Below are positions 27,508-35,919 of a stretch of DNA of 64,000 nucleotides, piece after piece. The DNA comes from Paenibacillus polygoni (lineage in GTDB: Bacteria; Bacillota; Bacilli; Paenibacillales; Paenibacillaceae). Numbering within the stretch: the first letter of the stretch is position 1; each line of letters starts with the position of its first letter. The position numbers and the translations under genes were made by a program. The stretch lies in the NCBI RefSeq assembly GCF_030263935.1, contig NZ_CP127162.1:2427501-2491500 (forward strand), read 5' to 3'. Under the pieces are notes generated by a model that worked only from the letters and a program-made list of their open reading frames with translations, had not been told where the DNA came from and made no database searches.

Positions 27508-28386
27508 ATGGGAGAACCTACTTTTCTTGAGACAGGTCATATGACGGAAGGATTTCCTATACGCGTGATTCATACGAGCAGGCAGTTTAATTTTGCTTCT
27601 CACTGGCATGAAGAAGTTGAAATGGTCGTCGTGAGGGGGAAACATGCGAAGATTAGAGTATATAACCGTCTTTATGAACTTGAGCAGGGGGATATCCTGA
27701 TGATTAAACCGGGGGATGTACACTGTTTCTTGCCGGGTACAGATCAGCTTACCATTCTTTTATTTCGTCTAGAACTGATCACGGGAAGTTTTGCCGTCAC
27801 AGAAGATACAAAGGAAATGGTCGAACTTTTTCATGAGACTACTTTCATACCTTCAACCCTCTGTTGTGAAAATAATCTGAGCTCCTATGTAGATACCTTA
27901 TCCGATGAAAGCAACAAACAGCTGCCGGGATACCGCTTGTCCATGATTGCCAGGCTTTATGATCTTATTGTTCATTTAGTGCGCATAAAAACACTGGCTA
28001 TTCAACCTTTTCACCCAGGGCGAGTGTGTTCACCTGCAAAGAAGTTTGAATTCATCGAATCGATCTGTGAGTACCTAGAAGAGCATTATGCAGAAAATAT
28101 TAAGCTTGACCAGGTGGCGGAACATATCAAATTCAGTAAGTTTTATGTATGTACCTTGTTTAAAGAGCTTAAGGGAGTCACTTTAATGGAGTATTTGAAT
28201 CATTTTCGCATTATCAAATCAGAATGGGCCTTACTTTTCAGTGAAGACTCTATTCTCGATATCTCCATAAGGCATGGATTTAACAATATCAACTCCTACA
28301 ATCGGCTGTTTAAAAAATATAACCACTGCACTCCCACCGAATTTCGAAAAAAGCATCGTACAAAGATCACAACATATGAAGGATAA
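27508..28386 (+). CDS. AraC-family transcriptional regulator
   Basis: I chose the ATG at 27508 because AGGAGAGGGTGG lies just upstream; this gives 292 residues. The N-terminal half is a cupin-like sensing domain (HWHEEVEMVVVRG, QGDILMIKPGDVHCFLPG). The C-terminal 100 residues carry two helix-turn-helix motifs (IKLDQVAEHIKFSKFYVCTL and ILDISIRHGFNNINSYNRLF). It is directly upstream of, and co-oriented with, a sugar ABC importer, so it is the likely local activator responding to that sugar. Confidence 0.92.
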   Translation: MGEPTFLETGHMTEGFPIRVIHTSRQFNFASHWHEEVEMVVVRGKHAKIRVYNRLYELEQGDILMIKPGDVHCFLPGTDQLTILLFRLELITGSFAVTEDTKEMVELFHETTFIPSTLCCENNLSSYVDTLSDESNKQLPGYRLSMIARLYDLIVHLVRIKTLAIQPFHPGRVCSPAKKFEFIESICEYLEEHYAENIKLDQVAEHIKFSKFYVCTLFKELKGVTLMEYLNHFRIIKSEWALLFSEDSILDISIRHGFNNINSYNRLFKKYNHCTPTEFRKKHRTKITTYEG

Positions 28387-28439
28387 TTCGCAATATCTGA
28401 AGAGAAAGACCTTCGTAAAATCACTATACTCTAATAAAT

Positions 28440-28453
28440 TGTAAGCGTTTACT
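28440..28453 (+). promoter_or_regulatory. Consensus cre site for CcpA
   Basis: TGTAAGCGTTTACT fits TGWAARCGYTWNCW at every position. It lies about ten bases after a possible -10 (TATACT, 28425-28430) and 20 bases before the binding-protein gene, so CcpA should repress the ABC importer in the presence of preferred sugars. Confidence 0.85.
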
Positions 28454-28472
28454 TTAAGGAAGGAGGGGGCAA

Positions 28473-29750
28473 ATGAAGAAGAGGCTTAATCGAAAATATA
28501 TCTCGGTTATTGCTATTCTCACTGCGGCAATGATGTTATCTGGATGCAGGGCCACAGGAGTGACCCATTCTAAACAAGAGGAGATTACCATTTGGAGCTT
28601 TACCGATGAAGCGGGTTATGCGATTGAGAAATTTGAAGAAAAGTATCCAGACATTAAAGTGAACTTCGTTAATATCCCCGGGACTTTCTATATTACGAAA
28701 TTGAAATCGGCACTGCAGACCGCATCCAAAGCACCCGATGTCTTTATGATCGAGAATGCAAATATAAGAGAATTGATTGATGTGCCTTATTTAGAAAATT
28801 TATCCTCAGCACCATATGACGCAAATGAGCTTATTAAGGAGCAATACCCTTTTGTTCAGTCTAATGAAAAGGATAGCGAAGGAAACGTCAGGGCGATTGG
28901 TTATCAAGGTACACCAGGGGGGATCTATTACCGCAGAGATTTGGCCAAACAATATTTAGGGACAGATGACCCTGAAAAAGTCAGCCAGATGATCAGCACC
29001 TGGGAGGACATTTTTAAGATCGGAGAGCGGGTGCAGCAGGAAAGCGGCAATAAGGTGCATGCGCTGGCAAACTGGAATGCGATATCGAATTCATATGATG
29101 GTATTCCCTGGGTGAAGGATGGGAAATTCGTCATCGATGATACCTATATGAAGGTTCTGGATCTTGTGCGTGAAGCTCGTCAGCGCCGTGTGCTGGGGGA
29201 GTATGACGATGGAAGTGCCGGCTACGCTGCATCGATGCAAAAAGGTCAGGTTATGTTCTATCCAGGAGCCACCTGGGCACTGCAGTATACATTTAAGGCG
29301 AATGCACCGGATACAAAGGGACTATGGGGTCTCGCGCAGGGTCCATCTGCTTTTAGTTCAGGCGGTACGTACATTGCGATGTATAGCAAAAGTGATAAAA
29401 AGGATCTTGCCTGGAAGTTTATTGAGTTCTATAACTTTGATCGTGATTTTTTATCTGAACTCGCAAAAGAACAAGATTATTTTACTAGTAATATGGTTGT
29501 AAATGATGAACTGGCAAAAACGGTTACTTCTGATTATTTAGGAGGACAGAAACATTTTGAATTCTTCTCAGAGGCAGCGAAACAGGTGCCTGTGTATGAA
29601 CGAACCAAATACGATAGGACCATTAACGCGGATATTTTTAAAATTGTACTTCCGTTGTATCTGAATAACGACATTCAGACCAAAGAAGAAGCAGTGAAGA
29701 GAATAAAAAGGGATGTGAAGTTACGATTTCCGGAACTTGAAGTTGATTAG
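28473..29750 (+). CDS. Sugar ABC transporter substrate-binding lipoprotein
   Basis: The 425-residue protein begins with a lipoprotein signal (AAMMLSGCRA, lipidated Cys25). It continues as a type 1 extracellular solute-binding protein (ITIWSFTDEAGYAIEKFEEK, PDVFMIENANIREL, GVPGGIYYRRDLA-like, GGTYIAMYSKSDKKDLAWKF). It captures an oligosaccharide or sugar outside the membrane; the exact sugar is not evident and no glycosidase lies in the operon. The ribosome site GGAAGGAGG is strong. Two permease genes follow, and no ATPase gene is present. In Firmicutes such importers commonly share the MsmX-type ATPase. Confidence 0.92.
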   Translation: MKKRLNRKYISVIAILTAAMMLSGCRATGVTHSKQEEITIWSFTDEAGYAIEKFEEKYPDIKVNFVNIPGTFYITKLKSALQTASKAPDVFMIENANIRELIDVPYLENLSSAPYDANELIKEQYPFVQSNEKDSEGNVRAIGYQGTPGGIYYRRDLAKQYLGTDDPEKVSQMISTWEDIFKIGERVQQESGNKVHALANWNAISNSYDGIPWVKDGKFVIDDTYMKVLDLVREARQRRVLGEYDDGSAGYAASMQKGQVMFYPGATWALQYTFKANAPDTKGLWGLAQGPSAFSSGGTYIAMYSKSDKKDLAWKFIEFYNFDRDFLSELAKEQDYFTSNMVVNDELAKTVTSDYLGGQKHFEFFSEAAKQVPVYERTKYDRTINADIFKIVLPLYLNNDIQTKEEAVKRIKRDVKLRFPELEVD

Positions 29751-29796
29751 ATTTGAGATAAGGGCTAACCATTTCGGATGACGGGGGGTACCATTT

Positions 29797-30687
29797 ATGT
29801 TTGCTAAGTCGATCCGCAAAGACCACTATGGTTACTATTTCATTGCACCATTCTTTCTTATTTTCCTCATGTTTGGCCTCTATCCTATTCTCTACTCTCT
29901 ATATCTTAGTTTTACGAATTGGGACGGAATCACTTCCCCCGAGTTTGTCGGACTGGGTAACTATATAGCTGTTCTACAAGATCCGCTGTTTTATAAAACA
30001 CTCTTTAACACGCTCTTTATCTGGGGAGTCTCCGTTGTTCCGCAGCTTACCGTTTCTCTTGTGCTTGCCTTTATTCTGAACGACAAGCTACTCAAAGGGC
30101 GAGACATCTTCCGAGCCGTTTATTTCTTCCCGAACATTGTTACAGCTGCATCGCTGGGTCTGCTAGTAAGTCTAATCTTTGATTGGCAGTCTGGGGGGCT
30201 GAATCACTTTCTAGTTCAAGTGGGACTCATCGATGATCCAATCAATTGGAAGGATGACCCTTGGTTTATGCGCCTTATCGTTTCTTCCATTCTATTCTTT
30301 CAATATTTTGGGTACTCGATGGTCATCTATCTTGCCGGACTGCAAGGGATCGATCCTTCGCTGCAAGAAGCTGCGCAAATTGATGGGGCTGAGAAAAAAC
30401 ATATATTCTTTCATATCATCGTGCCGATGCTTCGTCCGATCATTCTTTTTCAGATTATTACGTCCATCATTGGAGGTATCCAAATTTTTGACCAGCCGTT
30501 TACACTCACGAATGGCTCAGGCGGCCCGGATCGTGCAGCGATGACAAGTATCATGTATCTCTATAACGTCGCATTCCAAAGCACTCGTTTTGGTTACGGA
30601 GCAGCCGTAGCCTTTTGTTTATTCGTCATCATCATTCTGTTATCAGCCGTATCCTTTATGATGACCAAGCGGAAGAGCAGTTCATAG
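29797..30687 (+). CDS. Sugar ABC transporter permease, MalF type
   Basis: The 296-residue integral membrane protein has six predicted helices. The ATPase-coupling EAA loop is EAAQIDGAEKKHIFFHIIVP (about residues 190-209). The N-terminal phrase YYFIAPFFLIFLMFGLYPIL is typical of CUT1 sugar permeases. It partners with the following permease and the preceding binding protein. The start is ATG after ACGGGGGGT. Confidence 0.93.
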   Translation: MFAKSIRKDHYGYYFIAPFFLIFLMFGLYPILYSLYLSFTNWDGITSPEFVGLGNYIAVLQDPLFYKTLFNTLFIWGVSVVPQLTVSLVLAFILNDKLLKGRDIFRAVYFFPNIVTAASLGLLVSLIFDWQSGGLNHFLVQVGLIDDPINWKDDPWFMRLIVSSILFFQYFGYSMVIYLAGLQGIDPSLQEAAQIDGAEKKHIFFHIIVPMLRPIILFQIITSIIGGIQIFDQPFTLTNGSGGPDRAAMTSIMYLYNVAFQSTRFGYGAAVAFCLFVIIILLSAVSFMMTKRKSSS

Positions 30688-30703
30688 GGAGGAGGGAAAT
30701 CAT

Positions 30704-31582
30704 ATGCAATCGGCAAAAATGGCAGATCAGCCTATCGCTGTCCAGAAGCAAACCAACATGAAGAGTATGACTATAGGGAAAATACTTGTGTATTTCATTT
30801 TAGTGAGCCTCGCGATCATCTGTATCATCCCTTTTTATTTAATGCTCATCTATTCCACTCATAACAATGCAACAATCGCATCAACCTTTACTTTCCTTCC
30901 TGGACAGTTTCTTGTCGATAATTATCTAAACATGGCTTCTAAAATAAATATTTGGAAAGGATTCGCTAACAGCTTTTTCATTGCGGGAACTTCTACTGTA
31001 CTTTCCTTATATATAGGGGCGCTTACCGCATATGGTTTTGCAAAGTATAAGTTTAAAGGACGTACCGGACTGTTCTTATTCCTGCTTGCTACGATGATGG
31101 TTCCAGGGCAGCTTGCTCTCATCGGAATGTATCGCTTGTTTAGTACACTTGGGCTTCTAGACAGCTATTTAGCCATTATCTTACCTGCAGCGGCGAATGC
31201 GTTTAATGTATTTTTTATCAAACAATTTATTGAAGGCAGTATACCCGATGAAATTATTGAATCTGCTCGTGTAGACAGCGCAGGGGAGTTTCGGACATTT
31301 AATCAGATTGTGTTACCGATTCTTGGGCCTGCTATTGCGGCACTAGGGATCTTCACGTTTATTGGATCATGGAATAACTTTCTCACACCGCTCGTTCTTC
31401 TTTTCTCCCTAGATAAATACCCGCTCCCTGTACTTGTTGCACTCGTGCAAGGATATTATGGAATGGACTATGGATTACTATATTTAGGTGTGGCCATCTC
31501 GATTGTACCTATTATCATTGTATTCTCTATCTTCTCAAAGCAAATTATAGGCAGCGTAGCGCTTGGGGCTGTGAAAGGATAG
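30704..31582 (+). CDS. Sugar ABC transporter permease, MalG type
   Basis: The 292-residue integral membrane protein is the second CUT1 permease. The coupling loop is IIESARVDSAGEFRTFNQIV, with the usual EAA replaced by ESA, followed by the conserved FTFIGSWNNFLTPLVLL. It starts 16 bases after the first permease, with GGGAGGAGGG upstream, so the two are cotranscribed. It ends the operon before a terminator. Confidence 0.93.
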   Translation: MQSAKMADQPIAVQKQTNMKSMTIGKILVYFILVSLAIICIIPFYLMLIYSTHNNATIASTFTFLPGQFLVDNYLNMASKINIWKGFANSFFIAGTSTVLSLYIGALTAYGFAKYKFKGRTGLFLFLLATMMVPGQLALIGMYRLFSTLGLLDSYLAIILPAAANAFNVFFIKQFIEGSIPDEIIESARVDSAGEFRTFNQIVLPILGPAIAALGIFTFIGSWNNFLTPLVLLFSLDKYPLPVLVALVQGYYGMDYGLLYLGVAISIVPIIIVFSIFSKQIIGSVALGAVKG

Positions 31583-31667
31583 TTTAAGACATGAAGTTTA
31601 GGATATGAGATTAAAGACATGAGGATAAAGTTAAAAAATAAGCATAATAAAGTTTTAAAAAAAACAT

Positions 31668-31711
31668 AGCAAAGCTACTCTGTCTAACTCCCAGGTGGCT
31701 TTGCTTTTTTG
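31668..31711 (+). terminator. Rho-independent terminator of the sugar ABC operon
   Basis: AGCAAAGC and GCTTTGCT pair around a 22-base loop that has inner complementarity, followed by T6. Confidence 0.85.
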
Positions 31712-31778
31712 TGATGTGCAAGAGTACTCGCATTTGGGTGATATGTTAAGGGAATAGCACGAAACGAGTTTGCCGATG

Positions 31779-31792
31779 CAAACATACGTTCT
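31779..31792. promoter_or_regulatory. LexA-like (SOS box-like) palindrome 1
   Basis: CAAACATACGTTCT fits the Gram-positive LexA consensus CGAACRNRYGTTYC except at positions 2 and 14. It is the weakest of three related sites in this noncoding region. Confidence 0.3.
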
Positions 31793-32043
31793 GCACTCAT
31801 TATAATCAAACTATAATCAAACCTTTTGAATCTAAATAGACGTTATCAGTGGGCGTTTAATAGCGTGGCGATACAAGAACGCTGCTGACAACAGCACCAT
31901 GAAGAGTGCTTCATATCTATAATGCGTAATCGTAAGGGAGAAGGACGCTATAATTACCTTATATAACCTTTAAAAGGGGATTAAAGTTAAATTCAGACAA
32001 GAAAAGAGCTGAAAATGATCAAAAGTGCGGTTTTTACGAGTAC

Positions 32044-32057
32044 CGAACATATGTTCT
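32044..32057. promoter_or_regulatory. LexA-like (SOS box-like) palindrome 2
   Basis: CGAACATATGTTCT matches CGAACRNRYGTTYC at all positions but the last. It is 290 bases before the operator-controlled promoter of the small gene at 32421. Confidence 0.45.
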
Positions 32058-32195
32058 AAAGTGAGATTAGTATCAAAAACTATAGATAAAAGAGCTTAAA
32101 AACAGAAGATTTCTTATTTTTACATATCCAAAAGAGTGCGTATGAATAGAAGAATTAGACCACCAGAGAAGAAAAAGTGCTGTTTTATAGGACAT

Positions 32196-32209
32196 AGAAC
32201 ATATGTTCT
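32196..32209. promoter_or_regulatory. LexA-like (SOS box-like) palindrome 3
   Basis: AGAACATATGTTCT is a perfect palindrome and differs from the LexA consensus only at the two outer bases. It lies 136 bases before the -35 of the downstream promoter. The flanking sequence resembles that of palindrome 2. Confidence 0.4.
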
Positions 32210-32331
32210 TAACCAGAAGATTTCAGCTTATATATACCTAAGGACAAAACATAGAAGCATGGGTAAATTTCAATGTAGTGGGAATGTAGATCGATGCAAA
32301 AAATCTCTAACCAAGTTTAAAGAAGTTTATC

Positions 32332-32359
32332 TTGACATGCATAGAACTCATCGTATACA
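32332..32359 (+). promoter_or_regulatory. Strong promoter overlapped by an operator
   Basis: TTGACA (32332-32337) and TATACA (32354-32359) are 16 bases apart. The -10 lies inside the first GTATAC palindrome, so repressor binding there would directly block RNA polymerase. Confidence 0.65.
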
Positions 32360-32368
32360 TTTGTATAC
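32353..32368. promoter_or_regulatory. Palindromic operator O1
   Basis: GTATACATTTGTATAC is symmetric except for its centre and overlaps the -10 box. It is the reverse complement of O2, 27 bases downstream. Confidence 0.65.
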
Positions 32369-32378
32369 AATAACATAA

Positions 32379-32396
32379 CGTATACAAATGTATACG
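32379..32396. promoter_or_regulatory. Palindromic operator O2
   Basis: CGTATACAAATGTATACG lies just downstream of the expected transcription start and before the ribosome site. Centre-to-centre spacing to O1 is 27 bases, so two repressor dimers would sit on roughly opposite faces. The cognate regulator (GntR, TetR or PadR type) is not evident in this window. Confidence 0.65.
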
Positions 32397-32420
32397 ATAA
32401 GAAAAGGGAGGAAACTGCTC

Positions 32421-32813
32421 ATGCGTGAAAGACAAGGACATGAAGGTAGACAGGGACGTAGAGATCATGAACATCGAGGTCAGCGAGGCCAGAAGGCATT
32501 TGATAAAGAGGGAAATAGAGATTTTAATGGGTCTCACCATAAAAAGGTCCAAACATTTCGGCGCGGAAGAGCGATTGCTTTTTTAGAGAAACTCCAAGTA
32601 AATCGTTCGACTTTACAGCGTCAGTTAGAAGATCCGCAATTGGAATCGATTAAACAAGTAATCAGCGGAGAACTGAAGGCAATTGAAATGGTGATGGATG
32701 ATTTTATCCATATGTTTCAGCTTGATGTGACGGAAGGCAGTGTAGTTGATGCATCTGAAGAAGTTACCAAACCAGCAGAAGATGTCAATGAAGAAGGAAC
32801 AAATCGGATATAA
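32421..32813 (+). CDS. Small basic/histidine-rich protein with helical C-terminus, unknown function
   Basis: From the ATG at 32421 (AAGGGAGG nine bases upstream) the product is 130 residues; an earlier in-frame ATG lies inside O2 and has no site. Residues 1-45 are low complexity and rich in Arg, Gly, His, Gln and Glu (RERQGHEGRQGRRDHEHRG). Residues about 45-100 look helical and conserved in style (FRRGRAIAFLEKLQVNRSTL, ISGELKAIEMVMDDFIHMF), and an acidic tail follows. It has no signal peptide. I do not recognise the family. It is monocistronic and has its own strong operator-controlled promoter, which suggests it is kept silent until an inducer is sensed. Confidence 0.75.
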   Translation: MRERQGHEGRQGRRDHEHRGQRGQKAFDKEGNRDFNGSHHKKVQTFRRGRAIAFLEKLQVNRSTLQRQLEDPQLESIKQVISGELKAIEMVMDDFIHMFQLDVTEGSVVDASEEVTKPAEDVNEEGTNRI

Positions 32814-32954
32814 TACAAAAGCATTATTAAAATTTTGGTTTACAGGAACCTTGGTTTACGGAACCTAGAAAAGTGAGTTAGAACTGCAGAACGTATTCGA
32901 AGGACCATTAATCATGTTCTATAAATTGTCTAGAGCGGGCAGTAGTTAATATGG

Positions 32955-32993
32955 AGTGCCGGGATTGTCTATATGACTTTTCGGTACTTTTTA
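32955..32993 (+). terminator. Rho-independent terminator
   Basis: AGTGCCG and CGGTACT pair with one wobble and are followed by a T-rich run. Apart from this, 32814-33250 holds only an AT-rich stretch with a TATAAT at 33161-33166 that may be the -10 for the nucleotidase gene. Confidence 0.65.
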
Positions 32994-33250
32994 TTTTAGT
33001 AGGGTGATAATAGAGATCAATGTAATAAATAAGTGAACTTAATATATATTATGTTAACTATTTATAGGATTTATTTAGATTACCTCTACACATACCGTTG
33101 AATAATTTATTTTTAACCTGTAGATAACAAAGGGTTTAAAATCTGTTGTTGTATTACCAATATAATAAGAGTGGAAAGATAGGAATAGAAGATCTTGAAT
33201 TGAGTTTAACGAGAATATATGGCTTCATTTCATAGGGGGGATTCAGAAGA

Positions 33251-34843
33251 GTGAATACGAAGACAAAAGATACAGTAGTCATTACACTGCTGGAAACAAG
33301 TGATGTGCATGGTCACATTTACCCAACAGATTATCGGGGGACAGGGAATATGCCGCTTGGTTTTGCGAAACTGTCTACAATCATTCGTAAGGAACGGGAA
33401 AAAGATCCGCATCTCTTGCTTATCGATAACGGTGATCTTTTGCAGGGAACTCCCTTCATGTATTACTATGCGAGATACGATAGAACAGGGATGCATCCAG
33501 CAACGAAACTGTTAAATCACCTTACATACGATGCAGCTGTACTTGGTAATCATGAATTCAATTACGGTTTAGAGCTGCTGATCAGTCATATGAAAGACGC
33601 CAGGTGTCCCTATTTATCTGCCAATATCGTAACAGAGTCCAGCGGTGAACCTGCATTCGGTCCGCCTTACCGTATATTTACGATGCAGGAAGGTGTCCGT
33701 GTTGCCGTACTCGGTATTACAACGCACTATGTTCCTAACTGGGAAGATTCGGCGAACATCCGGGGGCTAGAATTCAAAGATGCGTTAGCGTCTGCACAAG
33801 AGTGGATTACTCATATTCGCATTACCGAGCAGCCAGATGCAATCGTCGTCTGCTACCACGGAGGATTTGAATGTGATCCAGTCACCGGAAAAGCTACGGA
33901 ACCTCTTACAGGGGAAAATCAGGGCTATGAGATGTGTATGCACCTTGAAGGGGTGGATGTACTGTTAACGGGACATCAGCATCGGCTTCTTGCCGGTGAA
34001 TTAAATGGAGTATTGTATGCGCAGCCTGGTTCAGCTGGACAAGCGATTGCTAAAGTGGAACTTCAATTCGAACAGGATGTGGAGGGCAGATGGGAAATAT
34101 GCGGTAAAAAGGCACAGCTCATACATGCAAGCGAAGCGGAAGCAGATCAGGAAGTGCTTTCACTTTTTGCTGAGGCAGAACGAAATACACAGGCATGGCT
34201 GGATCAGCCTATTGGCAGAGCGGAGGGCGACTTATCGATTCCCGATCCATTTACAGCTAGACAAAAGGATCATGCCTTCACTGAATTTATTAATCGAGTG
34301 CAGATGGAGGTCACAGGTGCGGCTATCTCCTGCACTTCTATTTTTACCAATAAGGCAAAAGGGTTCTCCGAACACATCACCATGCGTGACGTCGTATCGA
34401 ACTATATCTATCCAAATACCCTGAAGGTACTTCTACTGACAGGCCGTGATATTCGGGATGCCCTGGAGCAGAACGCCCTTTACTTTACATTCGAGGAGAA
34501 CGCCGGGCGATTACAAGTATCTAAGGGCTATCTAGAACCGAAACCGCAGCACTTTAATTATGACATGTGGGAAGGCATCGAATACGAACTGGATATCTCA
34601 AGACCCGAAGGGAGCCGTGTTAGTAAGCTGATGTTTAACGGTGCTCCTATGGACCTGGACGCTTCCTTTGAAGTGGTGATGAACAGTTACCGAGCGGGTG
34701 GAGGAGGCAACTTCAAAATGCTTATGGATAAACCTGTGATCCGAGAAATACCGACAGACATGACAGAGATTTTGGCTGATTATATCAGAAAGCGAAAGGT
34801 TATCTATGCATCATGTGATCACAACTGGCAGGTCGTCTTCTAA
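33251..34843 (+). CDS. 5'-nucleotidase / 2',3'-cyclic phosphodiesterase family
   Basis: The 530-residue protein has an N-terminal calcineurin-like metallophosphoesterase domain with the full metal set: TSDVHGHIYPTD, IDNGDLLQG, LGNHEFNYG, CYHGGFE and TGHQH. The C-terminal nucleotidase domain carries the substrate-binding TGRDIRDALEQNA and the terminal AGGGGNF motif. No signal peptide is visible, unlike the secreted YfkN or CpdB, so it resembles cytosolic relatives such as YunD. It hydrolyses nucleotide monophosphates or cyclic nucleotides. The GTG start has AGGGGGGAT about nine bases upstream. A 118-base nested hairpin follows its stop codon. Confidence 0.9.
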   Translation: MNTKTKDTVVITLLETSDVHGHIYPTDYRGTGNMPLGFAKLSTIIRKEREKDPHLLLIDNGDLLQGTPFMYYYARYDRTGMHPATKLLNHLTYDAAVLGNHEFNYGLELLISHMKDARCPYLSANIVTESSGEPAFGPPYRIFTMQEGVRVAVLGITTHYVPNWEDSANIRGLEFKDALASAQEWITHIRITEQPDAIVVCYHGGFECDPVTGKATEPLTGENQGYEMCMHLEGVDVLLTGHQHRLLAGELNGVLYAQPGSAGQAIAKVELQFEQDVEGRWEICGKKAQLIHASEAEADQEVLSLFAEAERNTQAWLDQPIGRAEGDLSIPDPFTARQKDHAFTEFINRVQMEVTGAAISCTSIFTNKAKGFSEHITMRDVVSNYIYPNTLKVLLLTGRDIRDALEQNALYFTFEENAGRLQVSKGYLEPKPQHFNYDMWEGIEYELDISRPEGSRVSKLMFNGAPMDLDASFEVVMNSYRAGGGGNFKMLMDKPVIREIPTDMTEILADYIRKRKVIYASCDHNWQVVF

Positions 34844-34856
34844 AAGAAAGACCGTT

Positions 34857-34974
34857 GAATCAATTTCATAACTCATTAAAATGATGAATTTGTAACTATA
34901 TATAGACAAACAAAACCATTTTGATCTATATATACCCCTGATTAAAGCAACTAAAGGTATTATGAAATTGATTC
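34857..34974. repeat. Three-tier nested inverted repeat (MITE-like or structured RNA)
   Basis: Outer arms GAATCAATTTCATAA (34857-34871) and TTATGAAATTGATTC (34960-34974) match over 15 of 15 bases. Middle arms TATATATAGA (34897-34906) and TCTATATATA (34925-34934) match over 10 of 10. Inner arms CAAAA and TTTTG enclose CCA (34911-34923). It starts 14 bases after the nucleotidase stop codon and precedes the terminator. It has no coding content. Confidence 0.8.
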
Positions 34975-34993
34975 CGTTATCTACTATTTCTAC

Positions 34994-35038
34994 AAAAAAA
35001 GCTCCAATTCCATGGATTGAATGGGATGGGAGCTTTTT
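34994..35038. terminator. Bidirectional terminator between nucleotidase and phn genes
   Basis: AAAAAAAGCTCC pairs with GGAGCTTTTT, with further imperfect pairing inside. A-rich and T-rich flanks let it act for both convergent transcripts. Confidence 0.9.
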
Positions 35039-35099
35039 GCTGTATCATTTTCGAATAGCCACAAAACAACATAACCACATATCCACTATGTAACGATAC

Positions 35100-35906
35100 T
35101 TACCCATGAATGAGTTTGGAGCGAAGACGATTGGATATCCATTCGATAAGCAAAATAAGAACCACTAAACCGATTAAGATCGAGCCGACCTGATTCCAAC
35201 GATAGCTGTTCATCGCAAAGATCAGTGGGGCTCCAATTCCACCGGCGCCAACTAATCCAAGAATTGATGCTTCACGCATGTTCATGTCAAACCGATAGAT
35301 CGTAACCGATAGGAATAAGGAGAACAGCTGCGGTAAGATGCCGAAGCGAATTTTTTCAAAGGTTGTACAGCCTAAGGAGGTCATTGACTCTAGTACTTTC
35401 TTATCCAGCTCTTCAATCGTGTCGACATAGAGTTTCGATAACATGCCGATCGAAGTCAGCCCTATGGTTAGCACACCTGTGAATGGTCCAGGTCCGGACA
35501 CGCGAATGAACATTAACCCGTAAACCAGTGCTGGAATGGTTCGTATCATAATAAGGAGCAGTCTTGTGATCCATGCGACCGGTTTCGGTACAATATTGGA
35601 GGCCGCTAAAAAAGCGAGTGGAACAGATAGTACTGCACCTACAAGGGTACCTAAAAAAGCAATGGCTGCCGTTTGAATAAGTAAATAGATGATACCTTGT
35701 TTCGATAAGCTAAACAGCAGCTCTAGATCTGGACTGCCCAATCCTTTTAGGATGTTGAGGGCGATCACGAATCCATTCTGATTCATGTCTTTAAAGCTTA
35801 CTGTATTTAAAGACCAGATGAACAGCATAAGCACAATCGCCGTAACGGTCAGCACATACCTGTGATTTCGAGGGGAAGCCAGCATTTGTCTTTCTATTGT
35901 TGTCAT
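35100..35906 (-). CDS. phnE: Phosphonate ABC transporter permease PhnE (second copy)
   Basis: The 268-residue permease has about six helices and the family signature SMTSLGCTTFEKIRFGILPQ near the coupling loop, followed by REASILGLVGAGGIGAPL. It is the last gene of the minus-strand phnD-phnC-phnE-phnE operon and would pair with the other PhnE as a heterodimer. It starts 13 bases after the preceding permease, with GAGGAG upstream of the ATG. The exact substrate (phosphonate or phosphite) is not resolved. Confidence 0.9.
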   Translation of the reverse strand: MTTIERQMLASPRNHRYVLTVTAIVLMLFIWSLNTVSFKDMNQNGFVIALNILKGLGSPDLELLFSLSKQGIIYLLIQTAAIAFLGTLVGAVLSVPLAFLAASNIVPKPVAWITRLLLIMIRTIPALVYGLMFIRVSGPGPFTGVLTIGLTSIGMLSKLYVDTIEELDKKVLESMTSLGCTTFEKIRFGILPQLFSLFLSVTIYRFDMNMREASILGLVGAGGIGAPLIFAMNSYRWNQVGSILIGLVVLILLIEWISNRLRSKLIHG

Positions 35907-35919
35907 CCAATCAATCTCC

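Larger units (their letters stand above)
31712..32331. other. Long noncoding region with repeated LexA-like palindromes
   Basis: No convincing gene is present. Apart from the three palindromes listed separately, two segments resemble one another. One reads AAAAGTGCGGTTTTTACGAG... then the palindrome, then ACAGAAGATTTCTTATTTTT; the other reads AAAAAGTGCTGTTTTATAGG... then the palindrome, then CCAGAAGATTTCAGCTTATA. This suggests an imperfect duplication of a regulatory unit or of a decayed small element. Confidence 0.5.

Noticed and set aside
31862..31920. Possible structured small RNA in the noncoding stretch before the LexA-like sites
   Set aside because: Some local GC-rich complementarity is visible, but there is no convincing promoter-terminator pair.
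32136..32378. 80-codon plus-strand frame before the operator-controlled small gene
   Set aside because: It runs through a LexA-like palindrome, the promoter and O1, and has no ribosome site.
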